From Roseimaritima multifibrata (lineage in GTDB: Bacteria; Planctomycetota; Planctomycetia; Pirellulales; Pirellulaceae): a stretch of DNA of 64,000 nt. Numbering within the stretch: position 1 is the first letter of the stretch; each line of letters begins with the position of its first letter. Both the position numbers and the translations under genes were made by a program. The stretch spans positions 3,596,001-3,660,000 of the forward strand of contig NZ_CP036262.1 in NCBI RefSeq assembly GCF_007741495.1, in the 5' to 3' direction. The notes beneath the pieces were generated by a model that had not been told where the DNA came from, made no database searches, and saw nothing but the letters and a program-made list of their open reading frames with translations. Shown here in pieces: positions 8,465 to 18,611 of the stretch.

Positions 8465-9313
8465 TTAGGCAAGGTTTTCTTGGAAAAGCACTAGCAATCG
8501 GCTCCATGCTTTTTCGGCTTGCGCTTGGTTGTGGACTCTGGAGTCTGGTGGGCACCAGCCATGACCGGCGGGGTAAACTTCGATCTCCGCAGGAAGATTG
8601 GCTTTTGCGTATGCCTGTTTTAGCGTTGTCTTCGCTTCGGGATCTCGTTCGTCATCGTTTTCCGCAATGGCGACTAGGAACGCGGCCTTCATTTCTGGAA
8701 TCAATAGATGCGGACTATCCGGTTTATCGCTAACCAGTCCGCCGCCGTGGAAGGATGCCGCAGCGCCGATGCGATCGGGAACGGCTGCAGCGGTTCGCAT
8801 TACGATGGGGCCGCCCATGCAGTATCCCGTTGTGCCAGCCTTCTTCGATGTGTCGACCTGTGGCTGGGAGTCAAGCCATTTGATGAACGTCTTGGCATCG
8901 GATGTGTGTTTCGTCGCATCCAGGGACTGAGCAAGAGGCCGTACTTCGGAAATAGGAGTCTTCGCGCCGTCGGCCGCGGTGGGGGCTTTCTGAATTCGGT
9001 AGAACGGGTTGACGACCAACACGCTGTAACCGGACTCGGCCAGGCGATTGGCCATCTGTTTGAACGATGGGCGTAGCCCAAAGATATCGGGCCAGATCAA
9101 TACGGCTGGATGCTTTCCCGTTTTGGGCGTTACGAAGTAGGCGTCGCATTCGCCGTCTGGGGTTTGGATGACGACGTCGTTGTGACGCACCTCTGCCGCG
9201 TCCGCCGCTCGGGGTAACATCATGGCTGCCCCAATGCCTGCGGCTGCCAGCGTACCAATATCTCGTCGAGAGTACTTTTTCAGATCGTCTTCAAAGTGGT
9301 CTTGATCACACAT
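8465..9313 (-). CDS. Dienelactone hydrolase family protein, probably Tat-exported
   Basis: A 282-residue alpha/beta hydrolase. The N-terminus has a twin-arginine motif (SRRDIGTLAAAGIG, residues 15-28) followed by a cleavable Ala-rich region. The Cys nucleophile sits in GYCMGG (Cys165), the acid near Asp220, and the His at GHGW (His251), the Cys-Asp-His triad of dienelactone hydrolases. This family opens lactones or cleaves esters of aromatic degradation intermediates; the exact substrate cannot be read. It lies 63 bases downstream of the DoxX gene in the same direction, so the two may be co-transcribed. Confidence 0.85.
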   Translation of the reverse strand: MCDQDHFEDDLKKYSRRDIGTLAAAGIGAAMMLPRAADAAEVRHNDVVIQTPDGECDAYFVTPKTGKHPAVLIWPDIFGLRPSFKQMANRLAESGYSVLVVNPFYRIQKAPTAADGAKTPISEVRPLAQSLDATKHTSDAKTFIKWLDSQPQVDTSKKAGTTGYCMGGPIVMRTAAAVPDRIGAAASFHGGGLVSDKPDSPHLLIPEMKAAFLVAIAENDDERDPEAKTTLKQAYAKANLPAEIEVYPAGHGWCPPDSRVHNQAQAEKAWSRLLVLFQENLA

Positions 9314-9376
9314 CGAGTTGTCTCTTCAAGTAAGGGGAACTCTGCTGGGAAACGAAAAAATAGCGGAGCGGTGCAG

Positions 9377-9793
9377 TTAAGGTTCGCTGGAATCTGTTTT
9401 TGCCGAACGTCTAGAAATCAAATGATCGATCGAAAATATTCCAGGTCCTGATATCGCGATCACAGCGTAAACCGCCAAATAGCACGCTGCAAGTTCTTTG
9501 ACCTTCCATTCGTGTTCGGCATGTACGACAAACAGCGCAATCAACATCGTAAACGCCAGTGGAACCGTCGCAAAACGAGTTCCCAGGCCGATGATCAGCA
9601 GCAACGAACATCCCACTTCCGCACCGATGGCAGCGATCAAACTCAACCGACTGCCCATCTCCAGCGGGTCTGAAAACGAATCGGCTAACTCACTGAAACC
9701 ATTCAGTTTCTGCAGGCCGTGAACCAGCATCAAACAACCAAAAGTTACTCGAAGCAAAAGCAGGCCTAGGGATGTGGTGGTCTGACGATTCAT
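9377..9793 (-). CDS. DoxX family membrane protein
   Basis: A 138-residue protein with four predicted membrane helices. ATG 9793 is chosen because the sequence MNRQTTTSLGLLLLRVTFG matches the usual DoxX start, while the upstream ATG at 9895 adds 34 residues of non-membrane character. The motif LMLVHGLQKLNGF and the second-helix IGAEVGCSLLLIIGLGTRFA are typical of the DoxX/SURF4 superfamily. These small membrane proteins are tied to thiol and redox homeostasis in several bacteria, but the function here is not determined. Followed on the same strand by a dienelactone hydrolase. Confidence 0.85.
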   Translation of the reverse strand: MNRQTTTSLGLLLLRVTFGCLMLVHGLQKLNGFSELADSFSDPLEMGSRLSLIAAIGAEVGCSLLLIIGLGTRFATVPLAFTMLIALFVVHAEHEWKVKELAACYLAVYAVIAISGPGIFSIDHLISRRSAKTDSSEP

Positions 9794-10065
9794 TGGGCTC
9801 TCTGGAAGCTGTTTTCGGTGGTCGGGAAAACGGCGCGTGGACGAAGTTGCCAAAACGCAATTAGCTATACGTAATGCAATGGTCAGCGGGGCCATGGATT
9901 CCGCAAATTTTGTTTCCCGATTCCGCTAACCGCCGCGCCGATTCCACCGGGATCAATCCAGATTCCCTGCGGCTTGGCCGCTTGTCCAAGCGGGTGCGGC
10001 TTGTGGATTTGGAGCATTGCAGTACTTTAACCGCATCTTCCAACAAACACTTTTTCTCATTTTTG

Positions 10066-10998
10066 GTGACTGAAGCGAGGCCTACGCTGAATACGCGGAA
10101 ACACTCCCTTGGAGCCGACGGACTGCTGCTGTCAACGGCGCTGATGTGGGGCACAAATATTCTGGTTTTTAAGGCTTCCATTCGCGATTTGGATCCGTGG
10201 GTCTTTAACGGTCTGCGATTAATTTTTGCGTTCGTTACCCTGGGGATTCTGGTTTGGGCGGATGCTCGCTTGCGTCCGGTGAAGGAACCGCAACCGCCGA
10301 TCCCGTGGGGGCGGGTGGTTTTGTTTTCGGCTTTGAACGGTTTCTTGTACCTTGTGATGTTCGTAAAGGGGATCGAGCTGACCACGGCGGGAAATACTGC
10401 ATTGATTCTTGCTTCGATGCCAATGTGGACCGCGGTGCTGTCCCTAATATTTCTGAGGGAGCGGCTTCCTCGCGTCACCTGGCTTGGGCTGTTGGTGACG
10501 TTTTGCGGAACGGTGGTGGTCACCACCCAAGGTAGCGGCGAAGTCAGCCTGGCCAGCCGCTACTTCATCGGGAACTTGGTGATGCTTTGCGCGGCGTTGA
10601 CGTGGGCAACCGGGACGGTCGTTAGTCGATCCATTCTGCAAACCATGCGCCCGCTTCGTTTGACCTTCATCAGCTGTGCTTTAACGACGCCTTTCCATCT
10701 GATGTTGGCGATCCCTTCGATTTCGGAGGAAATCCCTAAGCTCCTGCAGCCGACAACCTTCGCAGCCCTCGCCTATTCCGGAATTTTTTCGACGGGGATT
10801 GCGTATGCCACTTGGAATGCAGGTGTTCGCGCCGTCGGCGGCTCCCACGCTGCGGTCTACCAGAATGTTGTGACCTTGGTTGCAGTCGTTGGCGGTTGGT
10901 TCATTCTTAAGGAGCAACCGTATGCGGCTCAGATCGTCGGCGGGCTGTTTATCGTGCTGGGATTGTTTCTGATGCGACGTGGTCGCCGCTCAATTTAA
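10066..10998 (+). CDS. EamA/DMT-family transporter
   Basis: About 310 residues with ten hydrophobic helices in two EamA halves, the first beginning LLLSTALMWGTNILVFKASI and the second beginning NLVMLCAALTWATGTVVSR. The open frame extends upstream to 9874, but that extension is not membrane-like; GTG 10066 gives the usual family length. Members of the drug/metabolite transporter superfamily export amino acids, nucleobases or other small metabolites. The substrate cannot be inferred. Divergent from the DoxX gene. Confidence 0.82.
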   Translation: MTEARPTLNTRKHSLGADGLLLSTALMWGTNILVFKASIRDLDPWVFNGLRLIFAFVTLGILVWADARLRPVKEPQPPIPWGRVVLFSALNGFLYLVMFVKGIELTTAGNTALILASMPMWTAVLSLIFLRERLPRVTWLGLLVTFCGTVVVTTQGSGEVSLASRYFIGNLVMLCAALTWATGTVVSRSILQTMRPLRLTFISCALTTPFHLMLAIPSISEEIPKLLQPTTFAALAYSGIFSTGIAYATWNAGVRAVGGSHAAVYQNVVTLVAVVGGWFILKEQPYAAQIVGGLFIVLGLFLMRRGRRSI

Positions 10999-11142
10999 GC
11001 CGCGTCGGCAATTCGATTCGTCGACGAAAGTTTCGCAGAGTCTGGGATCTGGGGAGGACGGTGTGTCGGTATTCGATGGAGTACAATGGACGCCCCCGCT
11101 AACTCTTCAATTCCCCCTCCCGTTGCTGTGAAAAGGCCTCCC

Positions 11143-13491
11143 ATGAAACTTCCTATTTGGGGTGCGTTGCTGCTTGCTTGGTCCTTCCTTCCTTGCCCAG
11201 CGTTGTGCGCCCAAGGGATCGATTCTGATTTGACTCAGCTGGCGGGAACCCAACCTCTGACGATGGAAGGTGATCTCGCAAGACAAATGGTCGCTGGCAT
11301 CGACAGCTTTCTTCTAGGCGAAATCGATGCTTCTGTGGCGTTGCGGGAAGCAAACTTCACTCGAGATCGCCATTCGGCAAGTGCTTACTCCGAGTCATTG
11401 TCCGCCAGTCGCAAACGATTGGCTCATATTCTTGGAGCTGATGACGCGCGTGTTGGTATTGAATCACTCGAATTTGTTGGCAGCACGGTTGTCCCTTACG
11501 TGGTGGAAGAGACCGAACGCTATACGGTCTTTGCGGTTCGCTGGCCGGTGTTTCGCAATGTTCACGGAGAGGGTCTGTGGTTGAAACCCAAAGAGGCCGC
11601 TATCGCTCGAGTGGTCGCGATCCCCGACGCTGACCAAACCCCTGAGGACGTAGCAGGTAGCCATGCCGGGATTCAGGAGAAATTCCAATTCGCTAGGCAA
11701 CTTGCAGAAAACGGCTGCGAGGTTTTAGTGCCTACTTTGATCAGCCGGGATTACGGTCCACGCAATGGCCGAGCAAAGATGACCGACCGGGAATACCTTT
11801 ATCGAAGCGCCTTTGTATTGGGGCGTCACCTTATTGGATACGAGGTGCAAAAGGTTTTGGCGGCAGTCGATTGGTTCAGTACGGTGGAAGATGATCGTTC
11901 CAAACCTATCGGCGTCATCGGTTACGGAGAAGGCGGCATGATCGCTCTGTACTGTGCAGCGCTTGACACCCGAGTCAAAGCGGCGTGCATCAGCGGGTAT
12001 TTCGGATCGCGACAGCGGATCTGGGAGCAACCGATCAGTCGCAACGTTTTCGGTTTACTTGAATCCTTTGGTGACGCGGAACTGGGGGCAATGATCGCCC
12101 CTCGTGCGTTAACCATTGACGGGACCGGGGGACCCGAATTGCGTTTGCCCAGTGAAGGTGGAGCCCCCGCAGTCCTTGTCGCCCCTGCAGACGAACAGGT
12201 CACCGCCGAGATTCAGCGCCTGCGTGATATTTTGCAAACCGTTCCCGGGACAGTTCATCACATCCATGCGACCGAAAAACGAAACACATCGATTGATCCT
12301 CAAGCGACCGCTCAGTTCTGGAGTGATCTGACTGGCAATCCGCTTGTCGATTTCCAGTTTGTCGAAGAATCGAAATCACCAGCCGATATTGATCGATCCG
12401 CCAAACGGTACCAACGACAATTCAAGGAATTGGAAGCGCACAATCAGTTGTTGTTGACTCAAAGTGCCGCCGAAAGACGAAAGTTCGTCAACTTGGGCAG
12501 CCATTTACCTGATCAAAGGCCAGGACGATTTCCGCTGGACACCTCGTCTTTGGAAGCTTACGAAAAATCGATCGATCCTTGTCGTGACTACTTTCGTGAA
12601 GAGGTCATCGGGGAATTTAAGCAGCCATTGATGGAATTCAATGCCAGGACACGAAAGGTGTACGATCAGCCGAAATGGGTGGGGTACGAAGTCGTGTTGG
12701 ATGTTTTCCCCGGCGTCTTTACCAGTGGGATTTTATGTTTACCCAAGAATCTAAAGGAAGGCGAGCGGCGACCGGTCGTGGTCTGCCAACATGGTCTTGA
12801 AGGCCGCCCCGTCGATACGGTTGTTGGCAATCATCGTGCCTACCACGATTTTGCTGCAAAACTTGCCGAACGAGGGTACGTCACTTTTGCACCCCAGAAT
12901 CCCTATATCGGCAAAGACGACTTTCGCACGCTCCAGCGAAAAGCGAATCCATTGAAAAAGACGCTGTTCTCCGTGATCGTCCCACAGCACGAACAGATCG
13001 TTCGTTGGCTGACGTCCCAACCGTTTGTCGCTGCGGACAAAATCGCGTTCTACGGTCTGTCGTACGGCGGGAAGGCCGCAATGCGGATCCCTCCTCTAGT
13101 ACCAGGCTATTGCCTTTCGATCTGTTCGGGGGATTTCAATGAGTGGGTTGATAAGAATGCGACCACCGAATCAAATTACTCTTACGTTTGGACCGGTGAA
13201 TACGAGATCTTTGAATTCGACCTGGGCCGGACTTTCAACTATGCCGAGATGGCCGCACTGATTGCGCCTCGCCCCTTTATGGTCGAACGCGGGCACTTCG
13301 ACGGAGTCGGCATGGATGAGAATGTTGCCTACGAATTTGCAAAAGTGCGACACCTGTATGCTGCGAGACTTGGGATTCCAGAACGTTGCGAATTGGAATG
13401 GTTTGTTGGTCCGCATACGATCAACGGAAAAGGGACTTTTGAATTCTTAGACCGCCAATTGGATTACAACCGCAAAGCGGAATCCGAATAG
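11143..13491 (+). CDS. Secreted tandem alpha/beta hydrolase (acetyl xylan esterase/dienelactone hydrolase-like)
   Basis: A 782-residue protein starting with a signal peptide (MKLPIWGALLLAWSFLPCPA), which decides ATG 11143 over the ATG at 11086. It contains two alpha/beta hydrolase cores. The first has the elbow GYGEGG near residue 261, where the usual Ser is Gly, so it is probably inactive. The second has the intact elbow GLSYGG near residue 638, an acid candidate in the GHFDGVG segment and a C-terminal His in VGPHTING. Relatives in planctomycetes are often near sugar-degradation genes and are annotated as acetyl xylan esterase-like. The substrate is unknown; ester removal from polysaccharides is an inference. 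Confidence 0.78.
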   Translation: MKLPIWGALLLAWSFLPCPALCAQGIDSDLTQLAGTQPLTMEGDLARQMVAGIDSFLLGEIDASVALREANFTRDRHSASAYSESLSASRKRLAHILGADDARVGIESLEFVGSTVVPYVVEETERYTVFAVRWPVFRNVHGEGLWLKPKEAAIARVVAIPDADQTPEDVAGSHAGIQEKFQFARQLAENGCEVLVPTLISRDYGPRNGRAKMTDREYLYRSAFVLGRHLIGYEVQKVLAAVDWFSTVEDDRSKPIGVIGYGEGGMIALYCAALDTRVKAACISGYFGSRQRIWEQPISRNVFGLLESFGDAELGAMIAPRALTIDGTGGPELRLPSEGGAPAVLVAPADEQVTAEIQRLRDILQTVPGTVHHIHATEKRNTSIDPQATAQFWSDLTGNPLVDFQFVEESKSPADIDRSAKRYQRQFKELEAHNQLLLTQSAAERRKFVNLGSHLPDQRPGRFPLDTSSLEAYEKSIDPCRDYFREEVIGEFKQPLMEFNARTRKVYDQPKWVGYEVVLDVFPGVFTSGILCLPKNLKEGERRPVVVCQHGLEGRPVDTVVGNHRAYHDFAAKLAERGYVTFAPQNPYIGKDDFRTLQRKANPLKKTLFSVIVPQHEQIVRWLTSQPFVAADKIAFYGLSYGGKAAMRIPPLVPGYCLSICSGDFNEWVDKNATTESNYSYVWTGEYEIFEFDLGRTFNYAEMAALIAPRPFMVERGHFDGVGMDENVAYEFAKVRHLYAARLGIPERCELEWFVGPHTINGKGTFEFLDRQLDYNRKAESE

Positions 13492-13661
13492 GGTCGGTGT
13501 TCGAATGTTTCCGGTTTTGAATCGCCCTGTTTGATGGGGGCGTTCACTTTTCATTGATACTGAAGGGACTGTTTGAGGGACGGGATCCTGGAAGTGTCGG
13601 CTGACCTGGACGGTATTTCCCGTCAGCCGACTTGAACGCAGCGAACTGATCACGCGACCTG

Positions 13662-16610
13662 TTATCGGTACTCGAACTGGGCGGTCGCCGATGTATCGGA
13701 ATCGCTTACCGCTCGAATCCAACAGGCGGAGAATGCCGCCGGAAATGTGTACTCGGCCGTTCGATTCGGATGGACGGTGAATTCTTTGTAGGGAACCCAC
13801 AGTCCACGTCCTTCGACATCGATTTCCAACGTGATCGTGACCGGAGTTTGTGACTGATGCGATAAGGTGACCGATTTTTGATCGTAGCCGGTCATCAGAT
13901 AGGGATCGGACGGGGCGTCCGCTTTCACTTTAGAATTGAGCCACGGACCACCGGACCCGACCGGTTTGCCGAACTTCCACAGATCATCGACCCCACCGAA
14001 CCATAGGCCTGTTTCCAATTGAGGGTCAGCGAATACGTGATCGTCATTTTGGGCATCCGCACGGACCCCGGCTAAAACCAGCAGCCCGTTCCACGAGCAG
14101 AAATCAGAGATCTGTTTTGAGTGGCTTGAGACGGGCCGCATCTGTTCCCAGACGGGCGGTTCGCCGTTGCGAATCAAAGGAACCTCGTAGAATGTGCCAT
14201 GAATGTTTGCCAGGTGTCGTTCCGATTCGACTTCACGACTTGCTCGCGGCCAGCCAGACGCAAACGGTTTGTCAAAGGCGGGATCGCCTTTTGGCAGTCG
14301 ATAAACTTGGTCCCCCGCCCGCAACACGACCGAGGCATCATCCACGGTGAATTCTTGTTCGATCTTCAAAAGCGCATTTAGTTTTGGATCGGGTTCCTCT
14401 TGTTGAAAAGCGAAGCCTGATTTCGTGAAATCGAGATAGCGGTTGTCGGACGTGATCAGTCGAAGGTTCCGATTTCGTTTTGCAGGATAGAGAATCGCTT
14501 CGCGGACGTTCTCCGATCCAATATCCGCCAGACCAGCAAACAGGGTTTTGTTTTGAGGAAGGTCACCCTCAACAAAACGATCGGTGGTTTGGTGCAGAAA
14601 TGCGGTCACGGTACCGTCTTGATCCGTTCTTAAACGCAACCAGACCGCTTGGAGGTCCGCAGGTAGATAGTGGGTTTTGTAGCTGTTTCCTGGGACCGTG
14701 ACCGTTTCAACCTTCTTCCAAATACCGTTCCCTTCGAAATCGGCTTCGATGGTAAATGTGATCGAGGGAGAAGTGTCGGCGGAATTAACCATGTCGGGCC
14801 GCGTGACGGTTGCGTTGCCCAGAGCGGTGACGTCGACTTGTTCGGATTCGATAAACGCCATATGCGGCATCCCAAACGATCCCTTCAGATGCTCCGTCGG
14901 ATTCGCGGGGATCGAGATCTTTCCGGCGGGAAAGGCTCGCGAGTAGATATGGTCTTGAAATCCCTTTCCCCACAGCAAGGTCATTTCCGTCAATTTCCAT
15001 GCGGAATCCAGTTTCGGGGATCCACGTTGATCGACGGCCAAGTAGACGGTCACAGGCGAATCGACTTGGAATTCAAATCCGGGCGCGGGTTCGTGCCAGT
15101 CGCCACGAGGGAGGGTGATTCGAGGCAGCGATGCAAGCGGTTCGGGGAGCTTGCGAATGTCTTGTTGGTCGGTCGCTCTTAAAACGGTTCCGCGAGGAGC
15201 CCTCTTCTGGCCCGTTGCCAGATGCAGAACGCGACGATCGAAGCCAGCGATCAGAAACGGATCGGAAGGCGTGTTCGCTTTGACTTGGTCTTCAATCCAG
15301 GGACCACCATATCCATTGGCCGGGCCCCAGCTTTTTAGGTCGTCATAGTTTCCGAACCAAAGATTACTTTGCGGTTGTCCCGCCAGATGGTTCCCTTGGA
15401 TGCTCGTTTCGTCAGTGGCCAAAACAAGCCGACCATTCCAGTCGCAGAAGTCGGGCACGTAACGCAGGTGACTGCCGATGGGGCGGATGCCCGCAGAATT
15501 TTGCGCTGAGAACGTTTTGGGAAAATCAAAGAACATGCCATGCATGTCCATCATCCATCGTCCGCCGGTGATTTCACGGATCCGAGGCCATTCGGTATAC
15601 CAGCCGTGGCTGGCATCGTTGCAATAGGCAGCCTTGGGCAGCAGGAAGGTATGCCATTCGCCATTGTCCAGAACTTTTAGACGCAGACTCCGGCGGTCCC
15701 AGCCCATCGACCAGACGGGATCGTTTCCGTCGCTTCCCCCGGTAATTCCGAAGGGACCTGTGACTTCGGTATATTGCCGTCTTTCAACAATTTTCCAGTT
15801 GGTGCCATCGAATTCAGCAAGGACACCCCGTTCTTCTTCGTTTTTAGCCGCACCGCCAACCAAGAGGTCGTCGTAAGTTCCAGCGTGTAATTCGCCATTG
15901 TTGGAAATCACCAGTCTGCCCTGGGATGTGTAGCCACCTTTTCCATGCCAGCCGGGGACCGGTTTTTTAAACAGTCGCTTGACGGCTAACGTGTGGACGT
16001 TGGCCTCCCAAATTGCCCCTTCCATGTCGATGTAGTAGACCATGTTTTGAGGGTCTTTTAGGTGTCGTGCGATGGCAGTCACGCGGATCGGCATGTCTTT
16101 CGGCAAAATGGCCCGGACGGAACCTTCGCTATCGATCAAATAGTGGGCGATAAGCAGTTGGTTCGATTCTTTGTGAATCATCCGGCCAGCCGGTGTGCCC
16201 CCAACACTTTCTGGGTGGATGGTCATCGGCAGCGATAGATCGGGATCGATCGAATAAAGCTTGTGTTCACTTCCCCCAGGCATGTGGGGTGCGTAGTTGA
16301 CCATCCATAATTTGCCAGCCCAGGGGACAATTCCTCCGATCCCACATTCATTGTGCCCGCCGACGTAGTGCGCACCATTTTGGCTGTAGACGCCATAGGT
16401 GGTCAGATGAGGGTAGACCCCGCTGATAAACAGGTCGGTCCGCGGCGTTGGCGGAGCGGTTTTCGGAATCGAAGGTTCTTCGGGGGACGGTTGCTTTGCC
16501 GCCCTGGCTGTTTTTGTGTCAGGCCGATCTGCCGCCCAGAGGGATGACGGCAAACCGAAGACCAAAGCGGTAATCGCGATCGCGGTGCAGCTGAGAAAGT
16601 TTCGAATCAT
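13662..16610 (-). CDS. Large secreted protein with internal duplication (family not recognised)
   Basis: A 982-residue protein with a signal peptide (MIRNFLSCTAIAITALVFGL...) and a Pro-rich linker near residue 45. The first third contains repeated beta-strand-like segments resembling a propeller (NNGELHAGTYDDLLVGG, VWSMGWDRRSLRLKVLDNGE). A block of about 230 residues occurs twice: DFCDWNGRLVLA...LWFGNYDDLKSWG...GGPW...PSDPFLIAGFD, then DFCSWNGLLVLA...LWFGGVDDLWKFG...GGPW...PSDPYLMTGYD. A shorter beta domain (ADFEGNGIW, IDVEGRGLW) also recurs before each end. No enzyme motif was recognised. An extracellular binding or scaffold role is only a guess. Confidence 0.7.
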   Translation of the reverse strand: MIRNFLSCTAIAITALVFGLPSSLWAADRPDTKTARAAKQPSPEEPSIPKTAPPTPRTDLFISGVYPHLTTYGVYSQNGAHYVGGHNECGIGGIVPWAGKLWMVNYAPHMPGGSEHKLYSIDPDLSLPMTIHPESVGGTPAGRMIHKESNQLLIAHYLIDSEGSVRAILPKDMPIRVTAIARHLKDPQNMVYYIDMEGAIWEANVHTLAVKRLFKKPVPGWHGKGGYTSQGRLVISNNGELHAGTYDDLLVGGAAKNEEERGVLAEFDGTNWKIVERRQYTEVTGPFGITGGSDGNDPVWSMGWDRRSLRLKVLDNGEWHTFLLPKAAYCNDASHGWYTEWPRIREITGGRWMMDMHGMFFDFPKTFSAQNSAGIRPIGSHLRYVPDFCDWNGRLVLATDETSIQGNHLAGQPQSNLWFGNYDDLKSWGPANGYGGPWIEDQVKANTPSDPFLIAGFDRRVLHLATGQKRAPRGTVLRATDQQDIRKLPEPLASLPRITLPRGDWHEPAPGFEFQVDSPVTVYLAVDQRGSPKLDSAWKLTEMTLLWGKGFQDHIYSRAFPAGKISIPANPTEHLKGSFGMPHMAFIESEQVDVTALGNATVTRPDMVNSADTSPSITFTIEADFEGNGIWKKVETVTVPGNSYKTHYLPADLQAVWLRLRTDQDGTVTAFLHQTTDRFVEGDLPQNKTLFAGLADIGSENVREAILYPAKRNRNLRLITSDNRYLDFTKSGFAFQQEEPDPKLNALLKIEQEFTVDDASVVLRAGDQVYRLPKGDPAFDKPFASGWPRASREVESERHLANIHGTFYEVPLIRNGEPPVWEQMRPVSSHSKQISDFCSWNGLLVLAGVRADAQNDDHVFADPQLETGLWFGGVDDLWKFGKPVGSGGPWLNSKVKADAPSDPYLMTGYDQKSVTLSHQSQTPVTITLEIDVEGRGLWVPYKEFTVHPNRTAEYTFPAAFSACWIRAVSDSDTSATAQFEYR

Positions 16611-16774
16611 GATGTGCCGAAGAGAATGAATGCAGGTTTTCGTGGGAGGTTTCCACCTGCATTATATTACCCGAATCTTCAGCGAGGGAATTCCAACGAC
16701 GGTCCCGGGATCATGTCTTTTGCGGAAGAGCTTCACTAGGAACATTTACCAAGCATCTGGATCGATGCCTCAAA

Positions 16775-17287
16775 TTACTGAGGGGTGGTGTTCATCGGAA
16801 GCGTTCGCTCTGACAGGCTGTTGTCGAAATCGAGAATCGCTGCGGGGTCTCCGGCGACCATTTTGATCCTGGCCAGGTTCGCGCGAGCGATTTTTTCCTC
16901 TTCGACTTGTTCGGTGACAAACCATTGCAATTCGACCAGCGAAGCAAAGGCTCGCTGTTCCATGGCAAGCTGGAAAAGTGCGTCGATCCGCTCGGTGTTC
17001 TCCTTTTCTTGCTGCAGGGACCACTCAAAGATTTCCACGATCGACGCAAAGTTGTCACGAGGCGGGTTAACCTGCATGAATTTGACCGTGACGTCTCGGT
17101 CGAGCAGGAATTCGTAAATCTTCATCGCGTGGGTGTACTCTTCCTGAGCCTGAGCTCGCATCCAACCGGCACACCCAGTCAATTGTTCTTTTGCACACCA
17201 TGCACTCATCGAAAGGTAGGAATACCAAGAATCAAGTTCCGCGGAGAACTGATCATTGAGTGCATCGCTAACGGGTTGGTTGGACAT
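16775..17287 (-). CDS. ftnA: Ferritin (bacterial non-heme type)
   Basis: A 170-residue four-helix ferritin. Counting from ATG 17287, the ferroxidase residues fall exactly on Escherichia coli FtnA numbering: Glu17, Glu50, His53, Glu94, Gln127 and Glu130. The upstream ATG at 17338 would shift this and adds residues without similarity. Ferritin oxidises Fe(II) at the di-iron centre and stores it as ferric mineral in a 24-mer in the cytoplasm. It is a single gene; no Fur-box could be confirmed by eye in the 262 bases upstream. Confidence 0.93.
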   Translation of the reverse strand: MSNQPVSDALNDQFSAELDSWYSYLSMSAWCAKEQLTGCAGWMRAQAQEEYTHAMKIYEFLLDRDVTVKFMQVNPPRDNFASIVEIFEWSLQQEKENTERIDALFQLAMEQRAFASLVELQWFVTEQVEEEKIARANLARIKMVAGDPAAILDFDNSLSERTLPMNTTPQ

Positions 17288-17549
17288 CGTTCGTCGTCGT
17301 TTGAGATAAGAAAGTTGGTTCCAGGCGATAGTGCCCAATTCATTAATTTATCGCTAATCCCCAACGTTGACAGCCCACCTTCGGAATCACTCCGATTCGT
17401 CGTAAAGCGACACTTTGACGATCGACTATTTTTACGCGTTCGGTGCCTAAAGGGTGCAAGTTCCAGACGATTGAGCGATAATCCAGTCGCATCCTAAATC
17501 CTTCGATAATTGGTGCGGCAAATTTCTTTGCTTCGAAGAGAGTGTTTGC

Positions 17550-18362
17550 ATGCCGCGATACCTATTTCCCCTTCAAGAGGATCGATCCGTGGAACGAATT
17601 TTCGAATTTGGACTTTGCCTGCTGCTGATGATTGGAATGGGGGCGAAGCCAGGACTGACGGCCGACGATCCATCCAAGATTCGGGTTGAAGGGACAAGCG
17701 ATACTGCGGAAGCGTCAAAGAACGCTCAAATCAGGAAAGTCCACAAGCAAACCGATGGAGTGGTTGTGGTGGAAGCAGAGGATTTTTCTGACGCCGATCG
17801 CCAAGAACACCGCAAATGGTATCTGACGACGACGGACATCACCCCCGATGTTCAACCCGACCCCGATGAAAACCATTCCAAGGGAGCGGGGGGGAACGCC
17901 TACTTAGAAATCTTGCCGGATACTCGTGTCACCCACGCAGATCCGTTGGTGAAGGGAGTAAGTTTTTCCAACCAAGGAGGCCAATGTAGTGTGCTGTCCT
18001 ATCCCATTCAGTTTGAGGAACCGGGACGTTATTTTGTCTGGGTGCGGATGTGTTGCACTGGCAGCGAAGACAATGGTCTGCATGTAGGGATCGATGGCGA
18101 GTGGCCGGAATCAGGAGCTCGGATGCAGTTCACCGGCCATCACGGTGAATGGCAGTGGGATTCACGTCAGCGAACCGCAAAGGTCCATACCGGAGTGCTG
18201 GGGCAAATCTGGCTGGATATCGAAACCCCGGGATTGCACACCGTGATGTTTTCGATGCGGGAAGATGGATTCGAATTTGATCGATTCATGTTGACCAAAG
18301 AACCAAACGCGATGAAAAGCAAAAATGGTTCGCTTGGCCCACCGGCAAGTCCCTATAAGTAG
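17550..18362 (+). CDS. Secreted carbohydrate-binding-like protein (unrecognised family)
   Basis: Up to 270 residues. A GTG at 17589, preceded by AGAGGA, would start directly at the hydrophobic signal (VERIFEFGLCLLLMIGMG); ATG 17550 also has a purine-rich stretch upstream, so the start is open. The mature part begins VVVVEAEDFSDAD and ends with DGFEFDRFMLTKEP. This bracket is typical of beta-sandwich carbohydrate-binding modules attached to glycoside hydrolases in planctomycetes and Bacteroidetes. Here the module is alone, without a catalytic domain. Function: probably surface glycan binding (inference). Confidence 0.7.
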   Translation: MPRYLFPLQEDRSVERIFEFGLCLLLMIGMGAKPGLTADDPSKIRVEGTSDTAEASKNAQIRKVHKQTDGVVVVEAEDFSDADRQEHRKWYLTTTDITPDVQPDPDENHSKGAGGNAYLEILPDTRVTHADPLVKGVSFSNQGGQCSVLSYPIQFEEPGRYFVWVRMCCTGSEDNGLHVGIDGEWPESGARMQFTGHHGEWQWDSRQRTAKVHTGVLGQIWLDIETPGLHTVMFSMREDGFEFDRFMLTKEPNAMKSKNGSLGPPASPYK

Positions 18363-18611
18363 ATCCTAGGCGATGACCTGCAAGACGAATCAGGGTTTCC
18401 ACATTCCGCGTCGATTGACGATCAGATGGGATTGAATTTAATTAATCGCATTTAACAATCGACGCTTGCCTGCCGCGCAGACGTCAACGCGATCTACTGG
18501 CGGTATCTCTATCGGATCCGCGCAAGCCGACCGACCATTTAATGGGGATATCAGCTTGATTCCTGGACGGCTCGCGCCGTTCGCTAAGAAATTAGCGGGG
18601 ATTGGGGCTCG

